A DNA stretch of 64,000 bases from Candidatus Muiribacterium halophilum (lineage in GTDB: Bacteria > Muiribacteriota > Muiribacteriia > Muiribacteriales > Muiribacteriaceae), in the NCBI GenBank assembly GCA_023228995.1, contig JALOAD010000008.1, positions 1-64,000 on the forward strand, read 5' to 3'. This document shows, one piece after another, positions 36,869 through 45,893 of the stretch (the stretch's first letter is position 1; every line of letters begins with the position of its first letter). The position numbers were made by a program, and so were the translations under genes. The notes below the pieces were generated by a model. That model was not told the DNA's origin, did no database searches, and saw only the letters and a program-made list of their open reading frames with translations.

Positions 36869-37459
36869 TTAAATTTTTTTATAATATCTATAATATTCAT
36901 AAATACCAGACCATGTAGCTCTGTGAAAAAGAAGTTTTATAAAAAACCAAAATATTTTCCATAAATAAATAGTTATTTCACCTTTTCCTTGATAATCAAA
37001 CAATTCTTTTTCATAATCAGGTTCTATAACACAAAAAATACCATCAGGAAGAATATTATTAAATATAATTGAAAATATATGTATTTGAGAAAGAATATAA
37101 TACTCTCTAAAACCAATTTTAATTTCTACACCAAGTTTTTTAATATCAACAATCTTTAACAGACTCAAAATATGTCTTATAAAAAAAGATATTACAAAAT
37201 ATATTCTTTCATAATCAGGATCATATTTTTTGACTTTATTTTTACCTGTTTTTTTTTCAAAAATTATGAACAAGCCAAAAAGTTTCAATTTTAAAACTGT
37301 CTTTTTTTTATTTTTTCTAAATAATAAATCAACAATAAAAAAATCACACATTAAAAAATATTTATTTATATCTCCTGTAAAATATACAGTATATGGATAA
37401 AATACAAGAACACCTAAAAAAGTTATCAAAAATATTAAGAAATATAAAAAAAAGATCAA
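36869..37459 (-). CDS. DUF2953 (YtfI-like) membrane protein
   Basis: This 196-residue protein has an N-terminal membrane helix and a hydrophobic, charged body ending in HRATWSGIYEYYRYYKKI. The pattern of basic LKLKLFGLF near residue 55 and the ending fit the DUF2953/YtfI family, which in Bacillus neighbours ytfJ. The start is a TTG with GGAG seven bases upstream, four bases after the previous gene. The function of the family is unknown. The assignment rests on pattern and on the presence of YtfJ in the same window. Confidence 0.6.
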   Translation of the reverse strand: MIFFLYFLIFLITFLGVLVFYPYTVYFTGDINKYFLMCDFFIVDLLFRKNKKKTVLKLKLFGLFIIFEKKTGKNKVKKYDPDYERIYFVISFFIRHILSLLKIVDIKKLGVEIKIGFREYYILSQIHIFSIIFNNILPDGIFCVIEPDYEKELFDYQGKGEITIYLWKIFWFFIKLLFHRATWSGIYEYYRYYKKI

Positions 37460-37462
37460 ATA

Positions 37463-38059
37463 TCACTCCATAGAATTAATAAATTCAACTTCAGCATTTT
37501 TTATTATTTCAGGATTTTTTATATTATAAAAATAAAATCTCTCTATTATTTCATGATTTTGTTTTAATATTGAAATCATAAATGAAAAAATCTTTTCAAT
37601 AACTATATTTCCCCCACTATCTTTTAAAACAACCTTCATCTTACCGTTTTCAACAAATTTTTGAGAAATATTTTTAAGCTTAACCTCAACACAAATCCTA
37701 TTTTCTGAAACAAAAAGCAATTTTTGATCCAATACTTTTATTATATCTTTTTTATATTCCAAAGTGTCAAGAATATCACTTATTTTAGAAAGTAAATTTC
37801 TTACCTCTTCAAAATTCTTTTTTTCAAGCTTTTCAAAAGCTTCTCCAAAATAATTTATTATTTCAAGTATTTTCATTTTTTCGTCAATACTTCTGATATT
37901 ATCCTGACCAGATGATATATTTTTTTCTTCAAGTTTTTTTATAACAAACTCAGCTTTCTTTTTAAAAAGCAATACTTCATCAGTATCATATAATTCACAA
38001 AAAGTATTAAAATTTAAAAATATTAAAAAAACAAAAATTAAAAAGTTTTTTTTATTCAA
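37463..38059 (-). CDS. Unknown exported protein
   Basis: I do not recognise a family. The 198-residue product starts with a signal peptide (KNFLIFVFLIFLNFNTFC) whose end could also be a lipoprotein-type cysteine, followed by about 110 helical, Lys/Glu-rich residues and a beta-rich C-terminal part (VKLKNISQKFVENGKM, then VVLKDSGGNIVIEKIF) that looks Ig-like. I choose the TTG at 38059, eight bases inside the crotonase gene, because it gives a proper signal peptide; an upstream GTG at 38089 adds ten residues. It sits between crotonase and the YtfI-like gene. Confidence 0.65.
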   Translation of the reverse strand: MNKKNFLIFVFLIFLNFNTFCELYDTDEVLLFKKKAEFVIKKLEEKNISSGQDNIRSIDEKMKILEIINYFGEAFEKLEKKNFEEVRNLLSKISDILDTLEYKKDIIKVLDQKLLFVSENRICVEVKLKNISQKFVENGKMKVVLKDSGGNIVIEKIFSFMISILKQNHEIIERFYFYNIKNPEIIKNAEVEFINSME

Positions 38060-38822
38060 AATTAGGCTTTTTCCTTTCAATAAATGCACTCATACCATTT
38101 TTTTGATCATTGTGAGTAAAACAACTAGCAAAAAGAATTTCTTCAGTTTTAAGAGCTTCGTATTTAGGCATTTCTATACCTTGCTCTATAGCTTTTTTTG
38201 CAATGATAACAGCATTAAAACTCTTACTTATAATATTTAAAGCTATTTTTTTTGCTTCGTCAATAAGTTCTTCAGGTTCAGTAACTTTAACAACTATACC
38301 CATTTTTTCAGCTTCTTCTGCTTTTAAAGTATCTCCACTAAAAATAACATATTTTGCAAGAGAAACACCTATAAGTCTTGATAATCTCTGAGTTGCACCA
38401 AATCCTGGAATTATACCAAGACTAACTTCAGGCTGACCTAATTTTGCTCGTTTTGAAGCAATTCTTATATCACATGCTAATGCAAGTTCAAGTCCACCAC
38501 CAAGTGCATAACCATTAATCGCAGCAATAGTAATAAAAGGAGCCTGTTCAATTTTAGAAAAAACCCTATGTCCTAGCTTTGCATAATCTAAAGCTTGCTG
38601 ATAATTCATTTCTTTCATTTCAGCAATGTCAGCACCAGCAACAAAAGATTTTTCAATTCCAGTTATAATAAGTACCTTTACATTTTCTTTTGATATTTCA
38701 TCAATTATTTTTTCAAAATCATTTAATAATTCAGTGCTTAAAGAGTTCAAACTCTTTGGCGCATTAATTATAAGTCTATATATATTATTATCTTTTTCTA
38801 AAACAAAAAATTTATATGACAT
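38052..38822 (-). CDS. crt: Enoyl-CoA hydratase (crotonase)
   Basis: The 256-residue crotonase-fold enzyme interconverts 3-hydroxybutyryl-CoA and crotonyl-CoA. The oxyanion-hole and catalytic regions are AGADIAEMKEM, NGYALGGGLELALACD and GQPEVSLGIIPGFGATQRL, with both catalytic glutamates present. It directly follows the 3-hydroxybutyryl-CoA dehydrogenase gene (stop and RBS adjacent), forming the reductive branch from acetoacetyl-CoA to crotonyl-CoA. Its product joins the lysine pathway at the Kal product. GAGGG precedes the ATG. Confidence 0.93.
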   Translation of the reverse strand: MSYKFFVLEKDNNIYRLIINAPKSLNSLSTELLNDFEKIIDEISKENVKVLIITGIEKSFVAGADIAEMKEMNYQQALDYAKLGHRVFSKIEQAPFITIAAINGYALGGGLELALACDIRIASKRAKLGQPEVSLGIIPGFGATQRLSRLIGVSLAKYVIFSGDTLKAEEAEKMGIVVKVTEPEELIDEAKKIALNIISKSFNAVIIAKKAIEQGIEMPKYEALKTEEILFASCFTHNDQKNGMSAFIERKKPNFE

Positions 38823-39680
38823 TTATTTACCCTCTCCATAATTATAAAATCCTCTTCCAGACTTTCTTCCAAGATAACCTGCATTTACCATCTTAACAAG
38901 AAGCGGACAAGGTCTATATTTTGAATCTTTAAAGCCATCATAAAGCACTTCCATAATAGAAAGACAAACATCAAGACCTATAAGATCTCCTAAAGCTAGC
39001 GGTCCCATCGGGTGAGAAGCTCCAAGCTTCATTACAGTATCGATATTTTCAGCTTTTCCAACTCCTTCCATAAGACAAAAACAAGCTTCATTTATCATAG
39101 GAATAAGCAATCTATTAACTGCAAAACCTGGATAATCATTTACTTCAACTGGAGTTTTATCCATTTTAAGTGATATATCATTAACAATATCATAAGTTTG
39201 CTGACTAGTTGCAATTCCACGAATAACTTCAACAAGTTTCATCATAGGAACAGGATTCATAAAATGCATTCCTATAATCTTTTCAGCTCTATTAGTAACA
39301 CCAGCAATCTCAGTTATAGATATAGAAGATGTATTTGTTGCAAGTATAGTATTTTTTGGCATTAAATTATCGAGTTTTTTAAAAATATCAAGTTTGAGCT
39401 GTTTGTTTTCAGTTGCAGCTTCAATTACAATATCACAATCTTTAAGTTCATCTATATTAAAAACACAATTTAAAGAATTTATATATTCATTTGAAGATTT
39501 CTTAAGATTACCTTTTCTTTCCATTCTTGCAAGATTTTTAGAAAGAATATTTTTACCATTTTCCATAGCTTTTTCATTTACTTCACAAACAGTAACATCA
39601 AAACCAGAAACCAACGATACAGTGACAATTCCACTACCCATTGTCCCAAAACCAATAACACCTATTTTATTAACTTCCAT
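38823..39680 (-). CDS. hbd: 3-hydroxybutyryl-CoA dehydrogenase
   Basis: The 285-residue NAD(P)-dependent enzyme reduces acetoacetyl-CoA. The Rossmann motif GVIGFGTMGSGI, the catalytic region IIGMHFMNPVPMMKLVEVI with its histidine, and NRLLIPMINEA plus GPLALGDLIGLD are typical of the butyrate-pathway form. GGGGG precedes the ATG, and a good promoter lies upstream. With crt it forms a two-gene unit 4 kb from the lysine operon. Confidence 0.95.
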   Translation of the reverse strand: MEVNKIGVIGFGTMGSGIVTVSLVSGFDVTVCEVNEKAMENGKNILSKNLARMERKGNLKKSSNEYINSLNCVFNIDELKDCDIVIEAATENKQLKLDIFKKLDNLMPKNTILATNTSSISITEIAGVTNRAEKIIGMHFMNPVPMMKLVEVIRGIATSQQTYDIVNDISLKMDKTPVEVNDYPGFAVNRLLIPMINEACFCLMEGVGKAENIDTVMKLGASHPMGPLALGDLIGLDVCLSIMEVLYDGFKDSKYRPCPLLVKMVNAGYLGRKSGRGFYNYGEGK

Positions 39681-39973
39681 AACTAATAACCCCCTGTAAT
39701 GCTATAAAAATTTATTTTTTCATCATCATTATAATACAAAAAAAATATATTAACAATTGTGAGTTAGTTTATATAAAATAAAGTTCTGTATAAAATAATC
39801 AGAGAATTTATGTTAAAATAATTTTAGAATTAACACGAAGGCGATAACGGATTTGTAGGGTTTGTAGGGTTTAAATATTTTCCCAACTCCCGAATCTCGG
39901 GCTTTCCCGGCTTCTATAATTAATAATTATTTTTATCCCGTTCTTATACTCTTATACCGCTTTTATACTGTTT
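39681..39973. repeat. Intergenic region with promoter and short repeats
   Basis: The part next to hbd holds its promoter. From about 39835 the base composition changes and short repeats appear: GTAGGGTTT twice in tandem near 39855-39872, CCCGAATCTCGGG-type inverted motifs, and three TTATAC-containing repeats (TCTTATACTCTTATACCGC and following). The segment resembles the other intergenic repeat mosaics in the window but no full second copy was found. Confidence 0.5.
39728..39756 (-). promoter_or_regulatory. Predicted sigma70-type promoter for hbd-crt
   Basis: On the minus strand TTGTTA (39751-39756) and TATAAT (39728-39733) are separated by 17 bases, about 48 bases upstream of the hbd start. 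Confidence 0.6.
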
Positions 39974-41143
39974 TTATACTTTCTTTATCCTTTTTTCTGT
40001 AATATAATTTATTATCAGAACTATAAAAAGCATTGCAATACAAACATTTATTGCATAAGAATAACTTCCAGACATATCTTTCAAATATCCGGCTGTAGAA
40101 GGTCCAATTAATGCTGCTAAACCATAGGATAGAAAACAAATCGGATATAAAAATGAAAATAATTTCATTCCAAATTTTTCCACAACAGATGATGCATAAA
40201 CAACAAAACAGCCACCAAAACCCATTCCAGCAAAAAAAATAACTATAATAAGGAATTCAACTTGTAATTTTAAAGTAAAAAACACAAATGTTAAAAAAAT
40301 TGAAATCAAAGATAACTTTATAGTCTTTGCAGACTTAAATCTATCATATATCTTTCCCCACAAAATTCTACCTGTAATATTTCCTAGTGAAAAAATTGAA
40401 ATACTCAAAGTTGCAAAAAATTCTCCTACACCTAAACTCAACATCATAGGTTTAAGGTTCCCTATTATTAGAAGTCCAGAAAAAGTTCCTGCAAACATAC
40501 CAAGAATAATTGTAAAAAAAGATTTTGAAAATACATGTTCTTTAATGCTAATTTTATTGTTTTTTTCAACATAATATCCATGATTTAATGGCTCAGCAAG
40601 AAAAAGTGAGCTTATAACAGCAGCAAGTCCAAAATAAATACCTATAATTAAAAAAACATCTCCAATAACTAAATTCATATTAAAAACAAAATACTCAACA
40701 ACATAGTTTAAAATTATTGCTCCGCCTCCAAAACCTGCAACAGCAATACCAGTTATAAGACCACGATTTTTAGGAAACCATTTCATACCCGTCGACATAG
40801 GACAAACATATCCAAAACCAACACCTATACCGGCAATAATACCAAGACTAATAATTATTAAAAAAAATGAATTGCCTGCAAAAGATGCTAAAATATAACC
40901 CAATGCAAAAAAGATAGAACCGATTAGAGATGTGATTCTCGGACCAAATTTATTTAAAAAATAGCCTGCTGGAATTGTAGAAACAGAAAAAACAGCAATC
41001 ATAACACCAAAAACAAGTCCACATTGACCTTTTGAAAATCCATAATTTTCAGTAAGAGATGGAACAAAAGCACTCCAGGCATATATTCCACCTAATATTG
41101 TCTGTAGAATAATTCCTGCAAAAAGTACAACCCATTTTTTCAA
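39974..41143 (-). CDS. MFS transporter, OFA (oxalate/formate antiporter) family
   Basis: The 389-residue protein has 12 predicted membrane helices. The N-terminus WVVLFAGIILQTILGGIYAWSAF with FGFSK-like YGFSKGQ, and GFGYVCPMSTGMKWFPKNRGLITGIAVAGFG read in two halves, are hallmarks of the OFA family. Members move small carboxylates, often by antiport. Position between the hbd-crt unit and the thiolase gene suggests transport of a fermentation acid, but the substrate is not shown by sequence. GGAG precedes the ATG. It is a single-gene unit. Confidence 0.85.
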   Translation of the reverse strand: MKKWVVLFAGIILQTILGGIYAWSAFVPSLTENYGFSKGQCGLVFGVMIAVFSVSTIPAGYFLNKFGPRITSLIGSIFFALGYILASFAGNSFFLIIISLGIIAGIGVGFGYVCPMSTGMKWFPKNRGLITGIAVAGFGGGAIILNYVVEYFVFNMNLVIGDVFLIIGIYFGLAAVISSLFLAEPLNHGYYVEKNNKISIKEHVFSKSFFTIILGMFAGTFSGLLIIGNLKPMMLSLGVGEFFATLSISIFSLGNITGRILWGKIYDRFKSAKTIKLSLISIFLTFVFFTLKLQVEFLIIVIFFAGMGFGGCFVVYASSVVEKFGMKLFSFLYPICFLSYGLAALIGPSTAGYLKDMSGSYSYAINVCIAMLFIVLIINYITEKRIKKV

Positions 41144-41186
41144 AACATAAACTCCTTATTTATTCGAGTTTTTAATTGAGGTTTCA

Positions 41187-41192
41187 ATTATA
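41187..41192 (-). promoter_or_regulatory. Predicted -10 element of the MFS gene
   Basis: TATAAT on the minus strand lies about 44 bases before the start codon, with TTACGA 18 bases further upstream as a weak -35 element. ATTGA-AACC-TCAAT, an inverted repeat at the expected transcription start, could be an operator. Confidence 0.4.
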
Positions 41193-41354
41193 CTAAAATT
41201 TTGATTATTTCGTAAATTTTTTTTATTTTTTTATGTATTCCTATATTCAAGGGAATGACAGAACTAAAAACAAAAACAGATACCGACTCAGAAACATACC
41301 GGTATGACAAAATATAACAATATGTTGCTTTTTATTAATTTAACAAGATAATTT

Positions 41355-41405
41355 TGATTTTTATAAAAGATTAAAAAAATATGTCTGTCAGCAATTACGA
41401 GAAAA
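41355..41405. repeat. Dispersed repeat containing AAATATGTCTGTCA
   Basis: GATTTTTATAAAAGATT, then AAATATGTCTGTCA and AATTACGAGAA align with 55031-55080 (GATTTTATACAAATATT, AAATATGTCTGTT, AATTAAGAGAA). A weaker third copy lies at 14098-14130 (GATATATCTATGAGCAATTATGAGAA). Confidence 0.6.
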
Positions 41406-41504
41406 GGAAGGTAATGAGATATTTTATATGGATGTAAAATATTGAATAGAACCGAATGATTATTTTTTTGCGTTATTGTAATGATAAAAAAAATCAAAAA
41501 CGAG

Positions 41505-41557
41505 ATCCCGGCTCAGAATCATGCCGGGATGACAGTTTCTCAGAATCATGCCGGGAT
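41505..41557. repeat. Palindromic repeat, likely terminator of the thiolase gene
   Basis: ATCCCGGC (41505-41512) and GCCGGGAT (41523-41530) form an eight-pair stem around a ten-base loop; the right half, CTCAGAATCATGCCGGGAT, is repeated at 41539-41557. On the minus strand the stem is followed by CTCGTTTTTGATTTTTTTT, so it can terminate the thiolase transcript. Weaker relatives occur at about 42833-42862 (ATTCCGCCTC...ATACCGGCATGACAG) and at 389-418. Confidence 0.7.
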
Positions 41558-41610
41558 TTTAATATTTTTAATACTTTTATATTTTAATAAAAAAATAAAT
41601 TTAAAAAAAA

Positions 41611-42792
41611 TTAAATCATTTCAACACAAACAGCAATACCCATACCACCACCAATACATAATGTTGCAATACCTTTTTTATTGTTTCTTCTTTTCATCTC
41701 ATGAATTAAAGTAACAAGAATTCTTGTTCCACTCGCTCCAACAGGATGACCCAAAGCAATAGCTCCACCATTAACATTAACTTTTTGTGTATCCCAAGCT
41801 AATTCTCTATTAACAGCAATTGACTGTACAGCAAAAGCTTCATTAGCTTCTATAAGATCAAGATCTGATATTTCCCATTTAGCTTTGGAAATAGCTTTTT
41901 TTACAGCAGGTATAGGCCCAAGTCCCATAACATCAGGAGAAACACCAGCCTGAGCATAACTTACAATCTTTGCAATCTTTTTAAGATTATATTTTTTACA
42001 AGCTTGTTCACTAGCTAAAAGCACTGCAGCTGCACCATCATTTATACCTGAAGCATTAGCAGCACTTACAGTACCATCTTTTTTAAAAGCTGAACGAACT
42101 TTTGATACTGATTCATAAGTAACACCTTTTTTTATATATTCATCCTCTTCAAACACTATAGGATCTTTTTTTCTCATAGGTATAAGTACAGGAACTATTT
42201 CATCTTTAAATTTCCCGTCTTTTTGTGCTTTTTCTGCTTTATTTTGAGAACTTACAGCAAATTTATCCTGTTCTTCTTTTGAAATATTCATTTTTTCAGC
42301 AATATTCTCAGCTGTTATTCCCATATGATAGTCATTGAAAATATCAGTAAGACCATCTTTTATCATTGAATCTATAATTTCACCATGACCCATTCTATAG
42401 CCATTTCTAGCTTTTGGTAGAAGATAAGGAGCATTTGTCATACTTTCAGCTCCACCTGCAATAATTAATTCTGCATCCTCACACATTATTGCTTGAGCTG
42501 CCATTTCTACAGTTCTTAATCCAGAACCACAAACCATATTAACAGTAACAGCAGTTTTTTCAACAGGAATACCTGAATTAATAGCTGACTGTCTAGCAAG
42601 ATTTTGACCTATTCCAGCTTGAAGTATACAACCCATTATTACTTCATCAATTTCTTCGCCTTTAAGAGCATTTCTTTCAAGAATGCTTTTAACCACAGTC
42701 GTACCAAGTTCCACAGCTGAAACTCCTGAAAGAGCTCCATTAAAACTTCCAACAGCTGTTCTTACAGCATCAACAATATAGACTTCTCTCAT
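41611..42792 (-). CDS. thl: Acetyl-CoA C-acetyltransferase (thiolase)
   Basis: The 393-residue thiolase cleaves or forms acetoacetyl-CoA. The acylated cysteine is C88 in [14 protein letters not shown], with [15 protein letters not shown] and the second active cysteine in CIGGGMGIA. In lysine fermentation it cleaves the acetoacetyl-CoA made by AtoDA into two acetyl-CoA, one of which returns to Kce. The ATG at 42792 has GGGAG eight bases upstream; nine residues more would be needed for the in-frame start at 42819. It lies 403 bases beyond kal, so it may have its own promoter. Confidence 0.95.
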   Translation of the reverse strand: MREVYIVDAVRTAVGSFNGALSGVSAVELGTTVVKSILERNALKGEEIDEVIMGCILQAGIGQNLARQSAINSGIPVEKTAVTVNMVCGSGLRTVEMAAQAIMCEDAELIIAGGAESMTNAPYLLPKARNGYRMGHGEIIDSMIKDGLTDIFNDYHMGITAENIAEKMNISKEEQDKFAVSSQNKAEKAQKDGKFKDEIVPVLIPMRKKDPIVFEEDEYIKKGVTYESVSKVRSAFKKDGTVSAANASGINDGAAAVLLASEQACKKYNLKKIAKIVSYAQAGVSPDVMGLGPIPAVKKAISKAKWEISDLDLIEANEAFAVQSIAVNRELAWDTQKVNVNGGAIALGHPVGASGTRILVTLIHEMKRRNNKKGIATLCIGGGMGIAVCVEMI

Positions 42793-43195
42793 TTTTTTCT
42801 CCCTTAACATTATTAACAAAACTTTAAAACAGATTCCGCCTCAAAAACATACCGGCATGACAGAGATAAAGAAAGTTAGTACTAGCTTCGCTCGTTAGTA
42901 AAAACCTTTCGGTCTAGTTTAAAAACCTTTAACTAAAATGTGACTGCAACTCTCCGGTAACATAGTGACTTTGTTTTTTTGTCACTAATGTCATAAAATG
43001 ACCAGTCATAAAATGACATGTCACGCTCTATCTGTCACAGTTTCACTGTTCTTTCTTTTAACTCTTTAACCCTCAACCCTCAACTCTTTCACCATTTCAC
43101 TATTTTAATACTTGCTCTTTAATATTTTCACACATATAAAAAGTTTTTACAACATTTATTTTTGCTTTGCAATAACCGGTTACCGCAACGCAACA
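42793..43195. other. Gene-free region between kal and thiolase, mostly repeats
   Basis: No gene is seen. From the thiolase side it holds a CCGGCATGACAG-type repeat, an AGTACTAGCTTCGCTCGTTAGTAAAAACC stretch partly palindromic (TTAGTAC/GTTAGTA), the dispersed repeat copy 2, runs of CCCTCAACCCTCAAC, and ACCGGTTACCGCAACGCAAC next to kal. Any thiolase promoter is not obvious. Confidence 0.55.
42936..43038. repeat. Dispersed intergenic repeat, copy 2
   Basis: This matches 429-550 (copy 1). Here the GTCAT-AAA-ATGAC palindrome is present twice in tandem (about 42988-43000 and 43003-43016), compared with one related palindrome in copy 1, so the repeat also varies by internal duplication. Confidence 0.7.
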
Positions 43196-43588
43196 TCAAT
43201 TCCTCTGAAATTCTTTTGGAACAACACAAGTTCCATGAGCTTTACAAACTAATACAGGTTCTTCTAATACATCGCAAGCTGATGCAACCGAAGAATTTGC
43301 TGAAGTAATTACTTTATAAGCTTCAAAACTCATTACTCTTGAAGAATTTCCTATATGTTCGATATATCCTCTCGCTTCAATAAAATCTCCTCCAAATACA
43401 GGAGCCATAAATTCAACATTATCATAAGCAACAAAAAGACCTTCATCTCCGTCTGCTCTTATGAGTAATTCAGTTGCAACATCACCAAAAAGTTGAAGTA
43501 ATCTAGCTCCATCAACAAGATTCCCAGCATAATGAGCATCACTACTACTCATTCTAACTCTAATAAGACTTTCAATTCTTTTTTTCAT
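43196..43588 (-). CDS. kal: 3-aminobutyryl-CoA ammonia lyase
   Basis: The 130-residue hotdog-fold enzyme removes ammonia from L-3-aminobutyryl-CoA to give crotonyl-CoA. The residues [34 protein letters not shown] and [15 protein letters not shown] match the small Kal family of lysine fermenters. It is the last gene of the kam operon, eight bases after kamE, with GAGGTG upstream. Length and position agree with known clusters in Fusobacterium and Clostridium. Confidence 0.93.
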   Translation of the reverse strand: MKKRIESLIRVRMSSSDAHYAGNLVDGARLLQLFGDVATELLIRADGDEGLFVAYDNVEFMAPVFGGDFIEARGYIEHIGNSSRVMSFEAYKVITSANSSVASACDVLEEPVLVCKAHGTCVVPKEFQRN

Positions 43589-43596
43589 TTTTCACC

Positions 43597-44331
43597 TCAT
43601 TTATTCCTATTTCTTTCAACTATTTTTTCACAAACAAAAGTAGCAACATGGTCAGCATAAGTTCCTCTTCCAAAACCAGCATCATATCCAAGTTCCAGAG
43701 CTAATTTATTACTGATTCTAGGACCACCTGCAATTATTATAATATCTTTTCTAATACCTTCTGCTTCTATCATCTCAACAAATTCTGTAAGATTTTTTAC
43801 ATGCACTTCTTTTTGCGTTACAACTTGTGATATAAGAATAGCATCTGCTTTGACTTTTTTTGCAAATTCTATAAGTTCTTCATTAAGTACCTGAGCTCCA
43901 AGATTATAAGCATCTATCATAGGATATCTTTCAAGTCCATAATGAAAATTATACCCTTTCATATTCATTATAGCATCAATTCCAACAGTATGTGCATCTG
44001 AACCTGTACAAGCACCTACTATTACAAGTTTTCTACCAATTTCTTTTTTTATAAAATCATTTACTTCATAATAATCCATAAAATTCTCAGTAGCTTCTTT
44101 AACCTGAATATTACTATAATCTATGCTTATATCAGTTTTTCCATAAACAATATAAAAAGTAAATTCTTCGGAAAGTGATGTTGAATAAACTACTTCAGCT
44201 TCTTTGAAACCTGCTTTTAAAGTAAATAATCTTGCTGCTTCTTCACCTTTAATATTGTTTTTTACAGGAAGAGTAAAAGAAAGTTGTACAGCACCATCAT
44301 CTAAAGTATCACCATAAGGTCTTATATTCAT
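43597..44331 (-). CDS. kamE: Lysine 5,6-aminomutase beta subunit
   Basis: The 244-residue subunit carries the cobalamin-binding Rossmann domain. The B12 ligand motif SDAHTVG has its histidine at H114, and K125 in NMKGY is exactly 11 residues later, matching the PLP-binding lysine (K144) and B12 histidine (H133) of the clostridial enzyme. With KamD it moves the terminal amino group of beta-lysine to C5 using adenosylcobalamin and PLP. The start overlaps kamD by four bases, with GGAGG upstream. Confidence 0.96.
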   Translation of the reverse strand: MNIRPYGDTLDDGAVQLSFTLPVKNNIKGEEAARLFTLKAGFKEAEVVYSTSLSEEFTFYIVYGKTDISIDYSNIQVKEATENFMDYYEVNDFIKKEIGRKLVIVGACTGSDAHTVGIDAIMNMKGYNFHYGLERYPMIDAYNLGAQVLNEELIEFAKKVKADAILISQVVTQKEVHVKNLTEFVEMIEAEGIRKDIIIIAGGPRISNKLALELGYDAGFGRGTYADHVATFVCEKIVERNRNK

Positions 44332-45893
44332 TTTTTTCCTCCTGCATTTAATTCTTTAATTAAAAAATCTTCAAAAGGATTCCAGTATTCTGAGCTTTTT
44401 GCAACAACACCAGCAAGTCCTTTTCCTCTGTCTTTTGGTCTTTTTACCTCAGCAAATTTACCTTTTTCTATTGAATTAAGTAAACCTTCATCATTTATTT
44501 CATTTAAAAATTCAATTGTATTGTCAAGAACTTCATGGGCTCTTTTTACAATTATTCCATCTTTTTTAAAATCTATTTCATCAAAAAACCCTTTCATATT
44601 ATTCATTACATATTGAGCATTTTCAATAGCCAAATATCTATCCTGCATATGAGGAGTATGAATAGCTTCTGTAAGCATTCCAAGAAGATGTATTCCTTGA
44701 TTTGTAGCTTTTGATACAAAATTGAACATTGTATTCATAGCATGTCCTTTAAATATATTTCCTGTCATATATTTGGTTGGTGGCATATATTTAAGCGGAG
44801 CATCAGGAAAAATTTCTCTTGCCATCAATGCTTGTGAATATTCATATAAAAAACCATTTTCAAGTTCTGGATTCATTTCAAATGCATGACCAAGTCCCAT
44901 AAGTTTTGAAGGCATACCTGCATTCTGTGCGAACTTTTCATTTAGAAACTGAGATGCAAGAACTGTATTTGCTTTTTCATAAGCATCTGAAGTTGTAAGG
45001 TAATTATCTTCACCTGTATTTATAATTACATCAGCATAAGAATTTATCATTCTTGAAAAATTTTGATCTACAAAAGTTCTATACATATTTATATCTCTAA
45101 ATAAAATTCCATACATAGAATCATTTAGCATCATATCAAGTCTTTCAAAAGCACCCATTACAGCTATTTCTGGCATACATAACCCTGAACAATAATTAAC
45201 AAGACGAATATATCTTTTTTGTTTATCTCCTACTTCATCAAGAGCTTTTCTCATTATTTTAAAATTCTCTTGAGTTGCATAAGTTCCTCCAAATCCTTCT
45301 GTAGTAGCACCATAAGGAACATAATCAAGCAAACTCTGTGCTGTAGTTCTAATTACCGCAACAACATCAGCACCTTGATATACAGCAGACTGAGCTTGTT
45401 TTACATCTTCATATATGTTTCCTGTCGCAACAATTACATATAGCATAGGAGATTTTATATTTTCTTTATATTCCTCAAGCTTTTCATTTCTATATTTTGT
45501 GTTTTTTTTAACTTTTTCTTTAAATGTTTCAATTAGTTCAACTGATTTTTTCTTTATAGTTTGAAAATCCCCTAAAGGAATTTCTGATATATCAAGATTT
45601 TCATCACCAATTGCTTTATTAAGTTCTTCAACACTTTTATTAGTTTTAAGTAAAGCATTTATATAATATTTTGAAACTCCATGTTCTAATTTTTCTTTAA
45701 GTTGATCTACTATAATATTTGGTACGGGTATTTCATCGCTATCCTTATAATCAACACCCATAAGTCTTAAAGTTGACCTTTCAACAGTAACAGTAGTATT
45801 TCTTTCAATAAAATCCTGAACAGGTCTGACTATATCACTTGAAAGTTTTCTTGCTTTTGCTATCTTATCAGCTGATAGTCCCAATTTGCTTTT
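44328..45893 (-). CDS. kamD: Lysine 5,6-aminomutase alpha subunit
   Basis: The 521-residue catalytic subunit has a TIM-barrel core and pairs with KamE. The N-terminus KSKLGLSADKIAKARKLS, YVPYGATTEGFGGTYATQE read in two halves, and LMGLGHAFEMNPELENGF are typical. The ATG at 45893 has GGGAGG upstream; an in-frame start at 45923 would lie deeper in kamC. The gene overlaps the end of kamC by 26 bases, showing tight coupling of the mutase with its presumed reactivase. Confidence 0.96.
   Translation of the reverse strand, partial: KSKLGLSADKIAKARKLSSDIVRPVQDFIERNTTVTVERSTLRLMGVDYKDSDEIPVPNIIVDQLKEKLEHGVSKYYINALLKTNKSVEELNKAIGDENLDISEIPLGDFQTIKKKSVELIETFKEKVKKNTKYRNEKLEEYKENIKSPMLYVIVATGNIYEDVKQAQSAVYQGADVVAVIRTTAQSLLDYVPYGATTEGFGGTYATQENFKIMRKALDEVGDKQKRYIRLVNYCSGLCMPEIAVMGAFERLDMMLNDSMYGILFRDINMYRTFVDQNFSRMINSYADVIINTGEDNYLTTSDAYEKANTVLASQFLNEKFAQNAGMPSKLMGLGHAFEMNPELENGFLYEYSQALMAREIFPDAPLKYMPPTKYMTGNIFKGHAMNTMFNFVSKATNQGIHLLGMLTEAIHTPHMQDRYLAIENAQYVMNNMKGFFDEIDFKKDGIIVKRAHEVLDNTIEFLNEINDEGLLNSIEKGKFAEVKRPKDRGKGLAGVVAKSSEYWNPFEDFLIKELNAGGKK

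Larger units (their letters stand above)
41144..41610. other. Gene-free region holding MFS promoter and repeats
   Basis: No credible gene is present; the two open frames here are made of repeat sequence. Three short units end in ATGACA(G/A): about 41210-41242 (ATTCC...GGAATGACAG), 41280-41310 (ACCG...CGGTATGACA) and 41505-41535. A further segment at 41355-41405 matches 55031-55080. Confidence 0.6.

Noticed and set aside
42793-43195. CRISPR array or tRNA in the repeat-rich gap
   Set aside because: Repeats are irregular, without equal spacers, and no cloverleaf or CCA-type end could be found.
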